Assembly: GCF_014750685.1 (NCBI RefSeq)
Contig: NZ_JAAXGE010000001.1
Coordinates: 62,001 to 126,000, forward strand
DNA from: Bacteroides sp. GM023
GTDB taxonomy: Bacteria; Bacteroidota; Bacteroidia; Bacteroidales; Bacteroidaceae
Direction of reading: 5' to 3'
Length of the DNA: 64,000 bases
Part shown: positions 45,105-53,089 of the stretch, in pieces
How the letters are laid out: the number at the start of each line of letters is the position of its first letter
Position numbering within the stretch: position 1 is the stretch's first letter
Program-made: the position numbers and the translations under genes
Notes under the pieces: generated by a model
What the model saw: the letters and a program-made list of their open reading frames with translations, nothing else
Database searches by the model: none
What the model was told of the DNA's origin: nothing

Positions 45105-47969
45105 ATGAAAAACAAAATGAAATGGATGCTGGCAGTAGGCTTACTGTCATGTTCCGTAGCAATGGCACAGCAACAAAGCGATATATTATCGGTATCGGCT
45201 TCCGCAAACGCGGAAAATGCGGCTTTGGCCTTTGACAAAAATGTAAAGACGATGTGGACATTGCCTTCCCAGGCACTAAAAGCCGAACAATGGCTGATGT
45301 TTACCATCCAGCAACCCGGTGATGTCTGCGAACTGGACCTTCAGATGCAGGGAATCAGCAGAAGCGAACTGAAAGACGCGCTGGATATATTTGTCACCTA
45401 TGACCCGATGAACCTGGGAACTCCCGTAAACTATCAGGTAGAAGGGAATGACAAACAAATGAAAGTGAAATTCACCCCGAAATATGGCGCTCATGTCAAG
45501 CTGAACTTCAAGCCCGGAAAGGTGGACAAGCCTTTTTCTCTAAAGGAGATTTCAGTACTCGTGGCAGAGAAAGTCCTCACAGACAGTAAAGGGAAAGTGA
45601 CCGACCGCCGTTATATGGACGCGTCTCTTCCGGTAGAAGAACGTGTGGAAAGCCTGTTGGCGGTGATGACGCCGGAAGATAAAATGGAACTGATTCGTGA
45701 AGGATGGGGCATCCCCGGTATTCCTCATTTATATGTGCCGCCAATCACCAAGGTAGAAGCCGTGCATGGCTTCTCATACGGTAGCGGCGCAACTATTTTC
45801 CCGCAAGCCCTGGCAATGGGAGCCACCTGGAACAGAAAACTGACGGAAGAAGTGGCGATGGTCATCGGTGACGAGACGGTAGCGGCAAATACCAAACAGG
45901 CATGGTCGCCCGTACTGGACGTTGCGCAGGATGCACGCTGGGGACGTTGTGAAGAAACTTTCGGAGAAGACCCCGTACTGGTTTCACAAATTGGCGGTGC
46001 ATGGATTAAAGGCTACCAATCCAGGGGCTTATTTACCACTCCCAAGCACTTCGGCGGACACGGTGCCCCGCTAGGCGGACGTGATTCGCATGATATCGGA
46101 CTGTCTGAGCGTGAAATGCGCGAAGTACATTTAGTTCCGTTCCGTTATGCTATCCGCAACTACGATTGCCAGTCTTTAATGATGGCTTATTCAGATTATA
46201 TGGGCATCCCCGTAGCCGGAAGCAAAGAACTGCTGCAACAGATTTTGCGCCAGGAATGGGGATTCAACGGATTTATCGTCAGTGACTGCGGCGCTATCGG
46301 CAACCTGACTGCCCGTAAACACTATACGGCAAAAGATAAGATTGAAGCAGCCAACCAGGCATTAGCCGCCGGCATCGCTACCAATTGTGGTGACACCTAT
46401 AATAATAAGGAAGTAATTCAAGCTGCCAAAGACGGACGCATCGACATGGAGAACCTCGACAATGTATGTCGCACCATGTTATCCACCATGTTCCGTAACG
46501 AACTATTCGAAAAGAACCCCTGCAAACCATTGGACTGGAAGAAAATCTACCCGGGATGGAACTCGGACAGCCACAAAGAAATGGCACGTCAGGCAGCACG
46601 TGAATCTATTGTAATGTTGGAAAACAAAGACAATCTCCTGCCTTTGGCAAAGACGCTGCGCACTATCGCAGTACTCGGCCCCGGAGCAGACGACCTCCAG
46701 CCGGGCGATTACACCCCGAAATTACAACCCGGACAATTGAAATCCGTACTGACCGGTATCAAAGAAGCCGTCGGCAAACAGACGAAAGTGCTTTATGAAC
46801 AAGGCTGTGACTTTACCAATCCGGATGCAACGAATATCTCTAAAGCTGTCAAAGCAGCCTCCCAATCGGACGTCGTAGTAATGGTGTTGGGCGACTGCTC
46901 CACCAGCGAAGCCACCACTGATGTTCGCAAAACGTGCGGAGAGAACAACGACTGGGCTACCCTGATTCTGCCCGGCAAACAGCAGGAACTGTTGGAAGCT
47001 GTTTGCGCAACCGGAAAGCCGGTCATCCTGATTCTTCAGGCAGGACGTCCCTATGACATTCTGAAAGCGTCTGAAATGTGTAAAGCCATTCTTGTAAACT
47101 GGCTTCCGGGACAGGAAGGCGGCCCGGCAATGGCAGATGTTCTGTTCGGTGACTACAATCCCGGCGGTCGATTGCCGATGACTTTCCCGCGCCACGTAGG
47201 ACAGCTCCCTTTGTATTATAACTTCAAGACTTCAGGCCGTCGCTATGAATATGTAGATATGGAATTTTATCCGCTTTACCGCTTCGGATTCGGTCTTAGC
47301 TACACTTCCTTTGAATACTCGGATTTGAAGATTAAGGAACAACCGAACGGCAATGTAACCGTTCTGGCTACCGTGAAGAATGTAGGAAGCCGTGCCGGAG
47401 ATGAAGTGGCACAATTGTATGTGACGGATATGTACGCCAGTGTAAAGACCCGCGTCATGGAACTGAAAGACTTCGATCGTGTTCACTTGCAGCCGGGAGA
47501 ATCGAAAACCGTCTCTTTTGAACTGACACCCTACGACATATCCCTGCTCAACGACCATATGGACAGAGTCGTGGAAAAAGGAGAATTCAAGATATGCGTC
47601 GGTGGCATGAGTCCCGATTACAAAGCTAACAATGAAATTAAGCACAGTGTAGGCTTCAGCGATAAGAAGAAAGGCGTATCCGGTATGCTTAATTATACGC
47701 ATGAGTTTGGCGCCAACTTCAATCTCTCCATATCGAAAGTAGAAGAGAACCTGACGAAGAATCAGAAGACCGTATGGGTAAGCGTGAAGAATGAAGGTTC
47801 ATTGATGGATATTGGCAAAGTTGAAATGTTTATTGACGGTATCAAGATAGGTGATGCCATCCATTATGAACTGGGAGCAGGAGAAGAAAAACTGATTCCG
47901 TTCAAGCTGAATAAAGACAGTAAGCAACCTGTTGCTTTTACTACCAAGTATAAAATGGTGGCTCTTTAG
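45105..47969 (+). CDS. GH3 glycoside hydrolase with N-terminal beta-sandwich domain
   Basis: The protein has 954 residues. A signal peptide ends AMAQ (a LLSC lipobox is an alternative). Residues about 25-165 form a discoidin-like domain (AENAALAFDKNVKTMWTLP). The GH3 barrel starts near 180 (VEERVESLLAVMTPEDKMEL), with nucleophile Asp394 in FIVSDCG, then the GH3 C-terminal sandwich and a fibronectin-III-like domain (about 740-815). A further C-terminal domain of about 120 residues is not typical. Likely a periplasmic exo-beta-glucosidase or -xylosidase. It follows the previous gene by 40 bp. Confidence 0.92.
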   Translation: MKNKMKWMLAVGLLSCSVAMAQQQSDILSVSASANAENAALAFDKNVKTMWTLPSQALKAEQWLMFTIQQPGDVCELDLQMQGISRSELKDALDIFVTYDPMNLGTPVNYQVEGNDKQMKVKFTPKYGAHVKLNFKPGKVDKPFSLKEISVLVAEKVLTDSKGKVTDRRYMDASLPVEERVESLLAVMTPEDKMELIREGWGIPGIPHLYVPPITKVEAVHGFSYGSGATIFPQALAMGATWNRKLTEEVAMVIGDETVAANTKQAWSPVLDVAQDARWGRCEETFGEDPVLVSQIGGAWIKGYQSRGLFTTPKHFGGHGAPLGGRDSHDIGLSEREMREVHLVPFRYAIRNYDCQSLMMAYSDYMGIPVAGSKELLQQILRQEWGFNGFIVSDCGAIGNLTARKHYTAKDKIEAANQALAAGIATNCGDTYNNKEVIQAAKDGRIDMENLDNVCRTMLSTMFRNELFEKNPCKPLDWKKIYPGWNSDSHKEMARQAARESIVMLENKDNLLPLAKTLRTIAVLGPGADDLQPGDYTPKLQPGQLKSVLTGIKEAVGKQTKVLYEQGCDFTNPDATNISKAVKAASQSDVVVMVLGDCSTSEATTDVRKTCGENNDWATLILPGKQQELLEAVCATGKPVILILQAGRPYDILKASEMCKAILVNWLPGQEGGPAMADVLFGDYNPGGRLPMTFPRHVGQLPLYYNFKTSGRRYEYVDMEFYPLYRFGFGLSYTSFEYSDLKIKEQPNGNVTVLATVKNVGSRAGDEVAQLYVTDMYASVKTRVMELKDFDRVHLQPGESKTVSFELTPYDISLLNDHMDRVVEKGEFKICVGGMSPDYKANNEIKHSVGFSDKKKGVSGMLNYTHEFGANFNLSISKVEENLTKNQKTVWVSVKNEGSLMDIGKVEMFIDGIKIGDAIHYELGAGEEKLIPFKLNKDSKQPVAFTTKYKMVAL

Positions 47970-47999
47970 AGCCGCCATCATCATCTAACTTCTGATAAA

Positions 48000-49715
48000 A
48001 TGAAACGAATTCTTTTAGTCTCGTGGCTCTTCCTACTTTCCGTCGTCCTTGGATTGCCGGAAGTGAATGCTGATGTAAAGATGCCTTTGATATTCGGCAA
48101 TCATATGGTTTTGCAGCAGGACGCCAATATTGCGATTTGGGGCTGGGCAGATGCCGGAGAACACATCGAGATAACCTTTGCCGGACAGAAAATGAAAACA
48201 ACCGCCAACGCCGACGGGACATGGCAGGTGAAACTGAAACCGGTAAAAACAAAGAAGAGAGGTGAGACGCTGACTATCACCGGAAAGAACAAACTGGTTT
48301 ATTCGGATGTACTGGTAGGCGATGTATGGGTAGCTTCCGGGCAATCGAATATGGAGTGGGGCGTCAAGGTGAGAAAAGAATATGCTGACGATATAGCCCA
48401 TTCGGAAGATTCCTTGCTGCGTCTATTCTTTGTCCCTAAAAACACATCCCTGCAACGCTTGGCGGATATTGAAATCCCACAAGGAACAGCCAGTCCCGAA
48501 CGGGCTGCCAGGTGGGTGCTTTGTACGCCGGAAATGCTGGCGAAAATCAACGGACAGGGATTCTCTGCCACCGCCTATTACTTTGCACGTGATATGCGTG
48601 CGGCCAACGGGCGTCCGTTAGGAGTTATCCAATCAGCCTGGGGCGGTACGCGTGCAGAGGCTTGGACAAGTCTTTCCGGTCTTCAACAGGAACCCGCATT
48701 GGCTCATTATGTAGCTGCTTATGAGAAAAATGTAAAGGACAATCCCGAGATATTGGCTACTTATCCGCAGAAGCAAAAAGAGTTTGATTCGGCAGTAAGG
48801 GAATGGGATAAAACGGTAGGCAAGGAATGGAACCAGGCGCAGAAAGAATGGGCGGTAGCGGTACGTGCCGCACAAGCCGCCGGAAAACCTGCCCCTCCCA
48901 AACCGGCTCCCCGTGCACCTCGTCCGCCCAATCCGCGCAAACCGGACGGCGGCAATAACGGCCCGTCCAACCTGTTCAATGCCATGATTTCTCCGTTAAT
49001 CCCTTTAAGCATCAAAGGAGTCATTTGGTATCAGGGCGAGTTTAATTCCGGTGGCTCGGCAAAGGAATACGCGACACTTTTCTCCCGGATGATTACCGAC
49101 TGGCGGGAGAAATGGGGGATTGGCAACTTTCCTTTCGTATATGTGCAGCTTCCCAATTACGAACCCGTAGACCAGGAACCTTCTGTCGAAGGAAACGGCT
49201 GGCGCTGGGTGCGCGAAGGTCAGTCGAAAGCATTGAACCTTCCCAATACGGCCATGGCAGTAACAATTGATGTCGGCGATCCGTTCGATTTGCATCCGGT
49301 TGACAAATACGATGTAGGACACCGCTTAGCCCTTGCTGCCCGCAAGTTGGCGTATGGCGAGAAGATTGTCGGCATGGGGCCTCTTTATAAGAAAATGACA
49401 GTGAAAGGAAATAAAATAATCCTGGAGTTCACCAATCAGGGCAAGAAGTTGATGATGGGAACTTCCCCTTATCTCCCTGAAGGCGAACAACCCCAACCGA
49501 AACCGACCAAGCTGACCGGATTCGGTATTGCAGGCGCCGACCGCAAGTTTGTATGGGCGGATGCCATCATCGAAGGGAATAAAGTCATTGTATCGAGCAA
49601 CGAAGTTGCCGAGCCCGTAGCTGTACGCTACGGATTCTCCAACAGCCCGCGCTGTAATCTGTATAATGAGAAAGGTTTGCCGGCATCCCCTTTCCGCACA
49701 GATAACTGGGAATAA
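48000..49715 (+). CDS. SGNH-type carbohydrate esterase (sialate O-acetylesterase-like)
   Basis: This 571-residue protein has a signal peptide. The N-terminal part has LIFGNHMVLQQ and GWADAGEHIEI, then the catalytic Ser116 in ASGQSNMEW and the Asp/His end of the triad in the DPFDLHPVDK region. This pattern fits 9-O-acetyl/acetylxylan esterase-like enzymes found in Bacteroides glycan loci. A Pro/Lys-rich insertion (about 295-320) interrupts the catalytic domain. It removes acetyl groups so that the neighbouring GH3 enzymes can act (inference). It follows the first GH3 gene by 30 bp. Confidence 0.85.
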   Translation: MKRILLVSWLFLLSVVLGLPEVNADVKMPLIFGNHMVLQQDANIAIWGWADAGEHIEITFAGQKMKTTANADGTWQVKLKPVKTKKRGETLTITGKNKLVYSDVLVGDVWVASGQSNMEWGVKVRKEYADDIAHSEDSLLRLFFVPKNTSLQRLADIEIPQGTASPERAARWVLCTPEMLAKINGQGFSATAYYFARDMRAANGRPLGVIQSAWGGTRAEAWTSLSGLQQEPALAHYVAAYEKNVKDNPEILATYPQKQKEFDSAVREWDKTVGKEWNQAQKEWAVAVRAAQAAGKPAPPKPAPRAPRPPNPRKPDGGNNGPSNLFNAMISPLIPLSIKGVIWYQGEFNSGGSAKEYATLFSRMITDWREKWGIGNFPFVYVQLPNYEPVDQEPSVEGNGWRWVREGQSKALNLPNTAMAVTIDVGDPFDLHPVDKYDVGHRLALAARKLAYGEKIVGMGPLYKKMTVKGNKIILEFTNQGKKLMMGTSPYLPEGEQPQPKPTKLTGFGIAGADRKFVWADAIIEGNKVIVSSNEVAEPVAVRYGFSNSPRCNLYNEKGLPASPFRTDNWE

Positions 49716-49724
49716 TAAAAACGA

Positions 49725-49883
49725 ATGTCCGGACAAAGCAAGAAAGACGAACCTTATTGCCTGTATCTACTGGATAAGCCAATGAATTTCCGATATCTGC
49801 GAGTTCGTAATACAAAAGATATGGAAGGATGTTTTTTCTTTATCAAATTTTTATATATACGGCATGGGAACAAAGAAAGATAA
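49725..49883 (+). pseudogene. Possible remnant of a GH43 C-terminal beta-sandwich domain
   Basis: A 52-codon frame in the esterase-GH3 gap encodes YLLDKPMNFRYLRVRNT, KDMEG and a HGN end. GH43 enzymes of Bacteroides often end with an LDKPVxARYVRxxN strand, a Gly-Lys-Phe turn and a RVFG-x-GN motif, which this order mirrors with decay (CFFFIKFLYIRHGNKER). It starts with a plausible ATG but has no signal peptide or fold of its own. It may be what is left of a deleted gene; it could also be a chance frame. Confidence 0.35.
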
Positions 49884-49920
49884 GTTGACAAATGTAATTA
49901 ATACAATGTAAGATAGAAAA

Positions 49921-52482
49921 ATGGAACTAATAAATAGGTATAGAAAGTTTTTGCTGGCAGGTGCTTTGTCTGTGATGTCCTGCTCTTTTGTACAGGCGCA
50001 GGAATTGTATAAGAATGACAATGCGCCCGTGCACGAACGAGTGACGGATTTACTCTCCCGCATGACGGTGGAAGAAAAGATAAGTCTGCTGCGTGCCACT
50101 TCTCCCGCCATTCCCCGCTTGGGCATTGATAAATACTATCATGGCAATGAAGCGCTGCACGGAGTGGTACGCCCGGGACGTTTTACCGTATTCCCGCAAG
50201 CCATCGGACTGGCCGCTACCTGGAATCCAGATTTACAGAAGCGGGTAGCTACCGTGATTTCGGATGAGGCGCGTGCCCGTTGGAATGAATTGGATCAGGG
50301 CAGGGAACAGAAAGAGCAATTCAGTGATGTGCTGACCTTTTGGTCGCCTACCGTGAATATGGCACGTGACCCCCGCTGGGGACGTACCCCGGAAACGTAT
50401 GGGGAAGACCCTTTTCTCAGTGGAATTATGGGAACTGCTTTTGTGCAGGGACTGCAAGGCGACGACCCGCATTATCTGAAAATCGTTTCCACTCCCAAGC
50501 ATTTCGCCGCCAATAATGAGGAACACAACCGCTTTGTCTGCAATCCGCAAATCTCCGAAAAGCAATTGCGTGAATATTATTTCCCTGCGTTCGAGATGTG
50601 TGTGAAGGAAGGGAAAGCCGCTTCCATCATGACTGCCTATAATGCGTTGAACGATGTGCCCTGTACGCTGAACGCCTGGCTGTTGCAAAAGGTTCTGCGT
50701 CAGGACTGGGGATTCCGGGGATACGTCGTTTCCGATTGCGGCGGGCCGTCCTTGTTGGTAAACGCCCATAAATATGTAAAGACCAAAGAAGCCGCCGCTA
50801 CTTTATCCATCAAAGCGGGACTGGATCTGGAATGTGGAGACGATGTCTACGACCAATATCTCCTGAATGCCTACCAACAATATATGGTATCCGACGCCGA
50901 TATTGATTCGGCTGCCTATAATGTCCTGACAGCCCGTATGAAACTGGGGCTTTTCGATGGAACGGAACGCAATCCGTATACTAAAATCTCTCCGTCCGTG
51001 ATTGGCTCGAAAGAGCATCAGGAGATAGCTTTGGACGTTGCCCGCCAATGCATTGTTCTGTTGAAGAATAAAAAGAATATGCTTCCGTTGAATGTCGATA
51101 AGTTAAAGTCGATAGCAGTGGTCGGTATTAATGCGGGCAAATGCGAGTTTGGCGATTATAGCGGTGCACCGGTAGTAGAGCCTGTTTCCATCTTGCAGGG
51201 AATCAAAAACAGGGTAGGCGATAAAGTAAAAGTCGTATATGCTCCCTGGAAATCTGCTGCCGACGGACTGGAATTGATTCAAGGTGAGAACTTCCCCGAA
51301 GGATTGAAAGCGGAATACTTTGAAGATACCCATTTGAAAGGTACTCCCAAAGTGCGCACGGAAAACTGGATTAACTTTGAACCTGCCAACCAGGCACCCG
51401 ACCCGTTTCTGCCTAAATCTCCGCTCTCTATTCGTTGGACGGGAAAGCTGAAACCGACTATCTCCGGTCGCTATACATTCAGCTTTACTTCGGATGACGG
51501 TTGCCGTTTAAGCATTGACGACCAATTGTTGATTGACGCATGGTCGGCGCATGCGGTATCTACGGACTCGGCTTCCATCTATCTTGAAGCAGGGAAAAAC
51601 TATCAGCTAAAAGCCGAATATTATGATAACCGTGATTATGCCATTGCAAAACTGCAATGGAAAGTTCCGCAAATAGGAAAGGCTACCCGTCTCGATTTGT
51701 ATGGAGAAGCCGGAAAAGCGGTCCGTGAATGTGAAACGGTGGTTGCCGTAATGGGAATCAATAAGTCGATAGAACGTGAAGGGCAGGATAGATACGATAT
51801 CCAGCTCCCGGCAGACCAAAGAGAATTCTTACAGGAAATCTATAAAGTGAATCCGAACATAATCGTTGTTCTCGTTGCGGGAAGTTCATTGGCTATCAAC
51901 TGGATGGACGAACATATTCCTGCCATCGTGAATGCCTGGTATCCGGGCGAGCAGGGCGGAACGGCTGTCGCCGACGTATTATTCGGTGACTATAATCCTG
52001 CCGGACGTTTGCCGCTGACCTATTATAAATCGTTGGATGAACTGCCACCATTTGATGACTACGACATCACAAAAGGACGTACTTATAAGTATTTCAAGGG
52101 CGATGTTCTCTATCCTTTTGGTTATGGACTGAGCTATTCCGCCTTTAAATACAGTGATTTGAAAGTAAAAGACAGCGCAAGCAAAGTCACTGTTTCTTTC
52201 CGCCTGAAGAATACCGGAAAGAAGAAAGGGGATGAAGTAGCACAGGTGTACGTGCGAATCCCCGAAACCGGCAGCATCGTTCCAATAAAAGAACTGAAAG
52301 GTTTCCAGCGCGTGCCTTTGAAGTCAGGTGAGAGCCGTTTGGTAGAAATCGAACTCGATAAAGAACAACTTCGCTACTGGGATGCAGCAAAAGAACAGTT
52401 TATAGTACCTACGGGTGCATTTGATATTATGGTCGGTGCTTCTTCCAAAGATATTCGCTTGCAAACGATAGTCAATTTGTAG
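49921..52482 (+). CDS. GH3 glycoside hydrolase with inserted PA14 domain
   Basis: This is an 853-residue enzyme with a signal peptide ending FVQAQ. The GH3 barrel (about 30-330) has nucleophile Asp272 in VVSDCGG. The GH3 C-terminal domain is split by a PA14 module (about 450-590; LKAEYFEDTHLKGTP, RYTFSFTSDDGCRLSIDD), a known arrangement that shapes the sugar pocket. A fibronectin-III-like domain ends the chain. Its activity is probably beta-glucosidase or beta-xylosidase. The 205-bp gap before it contains a coding-like remnant. A terminator follows. Confidence 0.93.
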   Translation: MELINRYRKFLLAGALSVMSCSFVQAQELYKNDNAPVHERVTDLLSRMTVEEKISLLRATSPAIPRLGIDKYYHGNEALHGVVRPGRFTVFPQAIGLAATWNPDLQKRVATVISDEARARWNELDQGREQKEQFSDVLTFWSPTVNMARDPRWGRTPETYGEDPFLSGIMGTAFVQGLQGDDPHYLKIVSTPKHFAANNEEHNRFVCNPQISEKQLREYYFPAFEMCVKEGKAASIMTAYNALNDVPCTLNAWLLQKVLRQDWGFRGYVVSDCGGPSLLVNAHKYVKTKEAAATLSIKAGLDLECGDDVYDQYLLNAYQQYMVSDADIDSAAYNVLTARMKLGLFDGTERNPYTKISPSVIGSKEHQEIALDVARQCIVLLKNKKNMLPLNVDKLKSIAVVGINAGKCEFGDYSGAPVVEPVSILQGIKNRVGDKVKVVYAPWKSAADGLELIQGENFPEGLKAEYFEDTHLKGTPKVRTENWINFEPANQAPDPFLPKSPLSIRWTGKLKPTISGRYTFSFTSDDGCRLSIDDQLLIDAWSAHAVSTDSASIYLEAGKNYQLKAEYYDNRDYAIAKLQWKVPQIGKATRLDLYGEAGKAVRECETVVAVMGINKSIEREGQDRYDIQLPADQREFLQEIYKVNPNIIVVLVAGSSLAINWMDEHIPAIVNAWYPGEQGGTAVADVLFGDYNPAGRLPLTYYKSLDELPPFDDYDITKGRTYKYFKGDVLYPFGYGLSYSAFKYSDLKVKDSASKVTVSFRLKNTGKKKGDEVAQVYVRIPETGSIVPIKELKGFQRVPLKSGESRLVEIELDKEQLRYWDAAKEQFIVPTGAFDIMVGASSKDIRLQTIVNL

Positions 52483-52517
52483 ACTATGGGGGAGTGTGTC
52501 AAAACTCCCCTTTTAAT

Positions 52518-52570
52518 GAAATCATCCTCGCTATAGATAGTTGTAGCAAGGATGATTTCGTTCTTCTCTT
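52518..52570 (+). terminator. Intrinsic terminator of the plus-strand enzyme operon
   Basis: A 15-bp stem with one mismatch (52518-52532 with 52545-52559) is followed by GTTCTTCTCTT. It lies 36 bp after the GH3 stop codon. Confidence 0.8.
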
Positions 52571-52596
52571 GTAATGTGTGATGTCTTGAAATAAAT

Positions 52597-52632
52597 AAAC
52601 CCCGAAAGTTGGACAAAAGACTTTCGGGGTTT
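52597..52632. terminator. Second hairpin, terminator-like
   Basis: The perfect 13-bp stem AAACCCCGAAAGT/ACTTTCGGGGTTT (52597-52609 with 52620-52632) has a 10-nt loop. The T-runs on both sides are short, so it may be a backup terminator or RNA 3'-end stabiliser. Confidence 0.6.
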
Positions 52633-52826
52633 ACTTCATTTTGACAGGCTCTCTCCTTTTGTTCTTCTGTCTTTTTCTCTTCTTCTTCTTCTGCTGCTGC
52701 TACTCTTCTTCTTTAGTTCTTCCCCTTTTATTGTTGCCGCTACTGCCCTTTTGTATGAAATATTTAATTCCTGTCTATGCATTATCGAATATAACTGCTA
52801 TGGAAAAAGTATATAGTAAGGACTTA

Positions 52827-52913
52827 GTTCCGGAAGCTCTGATGAACGTCTCGTTCCTCGGTGAGAAACAGGCGTTCCCTCGGTGGGGAACGGGCGTTTC
52901 CGTTAAAGGAAAC
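52827..52913. repeat. Array C: palindromes at 22-bp period with GTTC/GAAC half-sites
   Basis: Two clear units, GTTCCCTCGGTGGGGAAC (52874-52891) and GTTTCCGTTAAAGGAAAC (52896-52913), are 22 bp apart with spacer gggc. A worn unit GTTCCTCGGTGAGAAAC (52853-52869, 17 bp) precedes them in phase with spacer aggc. A longer GTTC...GAAC element (52827-52847) also ends in phase. The geometry matches arrays A and B. Confidence 0.8.
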
Positions 52914-53010
52914 GGCAGGAAACTGTAAGGCGCTGATTTCTAAAGTTATAAGTAATCGAGCATATCTCATATGAATCGAATATTTCCGTCTTAGGTATCA
53001 GATATAAATA

Positions 53011-53048
53011 AAGAGAGGAACTGTATTCATAGATACAGCTCCTCTCTT
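53011..53048. terminator. Terminator of the GH2 gene
   Basis: A 16-bp stem with one mismatch (53011-53026 with 53033-53048, AAGAGAGGA/TCCTCTCTT at the base) has a 6-nt loop. T-rich DNA follows on both strands. It lies about 40 bp past the GH2 stop on the minus strand. Confidence 0.75.
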
Positions 53049-53089
53049 CTTTTGTTTCGGCTTTTTACCTTTGTCTATTGTATATGTAC

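Larger units (their letters stand above)
52483..53089. other. Intergenic region between the two convergent enzyme runs
   Basis: This gap is 607 bp. In order it holds an intrinsic terminator (52518-52570), a second hairpin (52597-52632), a pyrimidine-rich tract with TTC/TGC trinucleotide runs (about 52650-52755), palindrome array C (52827-52913) and a last hairpin (53011-53048). A frame at 52641-52928 rich in Leu, Phe and Cys is produced by the pyrimidine tract and is not credible as a gene. Confidence 0.7.

Noticed and set aside
52641..52928. A small Leu/Phe/Cys-rich membrane protein gene
   Set aside because: The composition comes directly from a pyrimidine-rich tract, and the frame runs across the palindrome array.
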